Shown: piece by piece, positions 63,590 to 64,000 of the stretch
Numbering within the stretch: the stretch's first letter is position 1
Layout: each line of letters begins with the position of its first letter
From: Flagellimonas aurea
GTDB taxonomy: Bacteria > Bacteroidota > Bacteroidia > Flavobacteriales > Flavobacteriaceae
Direction: 5' to 3'
Assembly: GCF_017313785.1 (NCBI RefSeq)
Contig: NZ_JAFLNL010000004.1
Location: 186,001 to 250,000, forward strand
DNA length: 64,000 nucleotides
The notes under the pieces: model-generated
Database searches by the model: none
Seen by the model: the letters and a program-made list of their open reading frames with translations, nothing else
What the model was told of the DNA's origin: nothing
Position numbers and translations under genes: made by a program

Positions 63590-63606
63590 TTCCTTTGTAG
63601 ATGCAT

Positions 63607-64000
63607 ATGGAACTACAGTTTTTTAAATATCAAGGAACGGGAAACGATTTTGTAATTATTGACAATCGTCAGGATATATTTCCCAAAAACAATACCAAAC
63701 TTGTAGCGGAGCTTTGTGACCGAAGATTTGGCATTGGAGCGGACGGTTTGATTCTGCTCGAAAATGACAATGTGTCTGATTTTAAAATGGTTTACTATAA
63801 CGCAGATGGAGCCGAAAGCACTATGTGCGGTAATGGAGGCCGCTGCTTGGTAGCGTTTGCCCATTATTTGGGAGTTATAGAAAGAAAGACCACTTTTAAT
63901 GCAGTAGATGGGCTTCATGAAGCTACCGTGGAAGGTGACATCGTCAATTTAAAGATGATTGATGTGGATAGGATACACGAGAAACAAAACCATAGTTTTT
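63607..64000 (+). CDS. dapF: Diaminopimelate epimerase, 5' part cut by the window edge
   Basis: The reading frame starts at ATG 63607 (MELQFFKYQGTGNDFVIIDNR) and runs off the window with no stop, about 131 residues seen of an expected 255-275. DapF turns LL- into meso-diaminopimelate for lysine and peptidoglycan (EC 5.1.1.7). The first catalytic Cys is in STMCGNGGRC near residue 75, and RRFGIGADGLILL is the usual upstream motif. An ATG six bases earlier is in frame and adds two residues. The second catalytic Cys lies outside the window. Confidence 0.95.
   Translation, partial: MELQFFKYQGTGNDFVIIDNRQDIFPKNNTKLVAELCDRRFGIGADGLILLENDNVSDFKMVYYNADGAESTMCGNGGRCLVAFAHYLGVIERKTTFNAVDGLHEATVEGDIVNLKMIDVDRIHEKQNHSF

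Overview
The window looks like a piece of a marine flavobacterial chromosome (Bacteroidota, Flavobacteriaceae; the gene set reminds me of the Muricauda/Flagellimonas group, which is inference). The grounds are several flavobacterial families (DUF4252, DUF4294, DUF4249, DUF6095-like, a SerB-SerA fusion, a monomeric isocitrate dehydrogenase, a long GAPDH), Bacteroidota -7 promoter boxes (TAnnTTTG), few Shine-Dalgarno sequences, and many signal peptides ending in AQ or SQ. It is almost entirely core chromosome. I see no integrase, transposase, phage gene, CRISPR array, rRNA or tRNA.

Layout. 1-5.0 kb (minus): 6-phosphogluconate dehydrogenase followed by a DinB-like lipoprotein, a ChaN-like protein and an S9 peptidase. 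5.1-7.4 kb (plus): zwf and pgl, which with the divergent gnd complete the oxidative pentose phosphate pathway. 7.4-9.7 kb (minus): rmuC, a small membrane protein, an acyl-CoA thioesterase. 9.9-15.2 kb: a corrinoid uptake locus with a minus-strand ABC importer (binding lipoprotein, permease, ATPase) divergent from a plus-strand TonB receptor preceded by a cobalamin riboswitch. 15.2-19.1 kb: an S41 protease, then an ECF sigma factor, a membrane protein placed like its anti-sigma factor and two exported DUF4252 proteins. 19.2-24 kb: MscS channel, purB, a haem-binding protein, a zinc-ligand-free Sir2 deacylase with a DJ-1-like lipoprotein. 24-28 kb (minus): M20 hydrolase, GH43 glycosidase, CocE/PepX-type hydrolase. 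28-34.8 kb: TrmH, SRPBCC and VOC proteins, GH13 amylase lipoprotein, CarboxypepD_reg protein, DEAD-box helicase, RdgB. 34.9-42.8 kb: a methyltransferase, the SerB-SerA fusion, RlmH, NadC, YihY, DUF2147, PriA. 42.8-46.6 kb: a LytTR response regulator, the rpsF-rpsR-rplI operon, DUF4168, a conserved unknown and a frameshifted collagen-like lipoprotein gene. 46.7-55.6 kb: hisS, Nudix, M42 peptidase, DUF4294, DUF6095-like, GntP permease, and a TonB receptor/DUF4249 pair. 55.7-64 kb: icd, an unexplained intergenic locus with its own terminator, rplS-trmD, a coiled-coil membrane protein, GAPDH, HtrA, and the start of dapF cut by the window edge.

The window combines central metabolism (NADPH supply by zwf/pgl/gnd and icd; serine, NAD, purine and lysine/peptidoglycan synthesis), translation and RNA maintenance, and envelope or nutrient functions. 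The items most worth a second look are the collagen-like gene broken by one base, the sigma/anti-sigma/DUF4252 module with a long inverted repeat between its DUF4252 genes, the orphan transcript-like locus at about 58.0-58.45 kb, and nested palindromic intergenic repeats.
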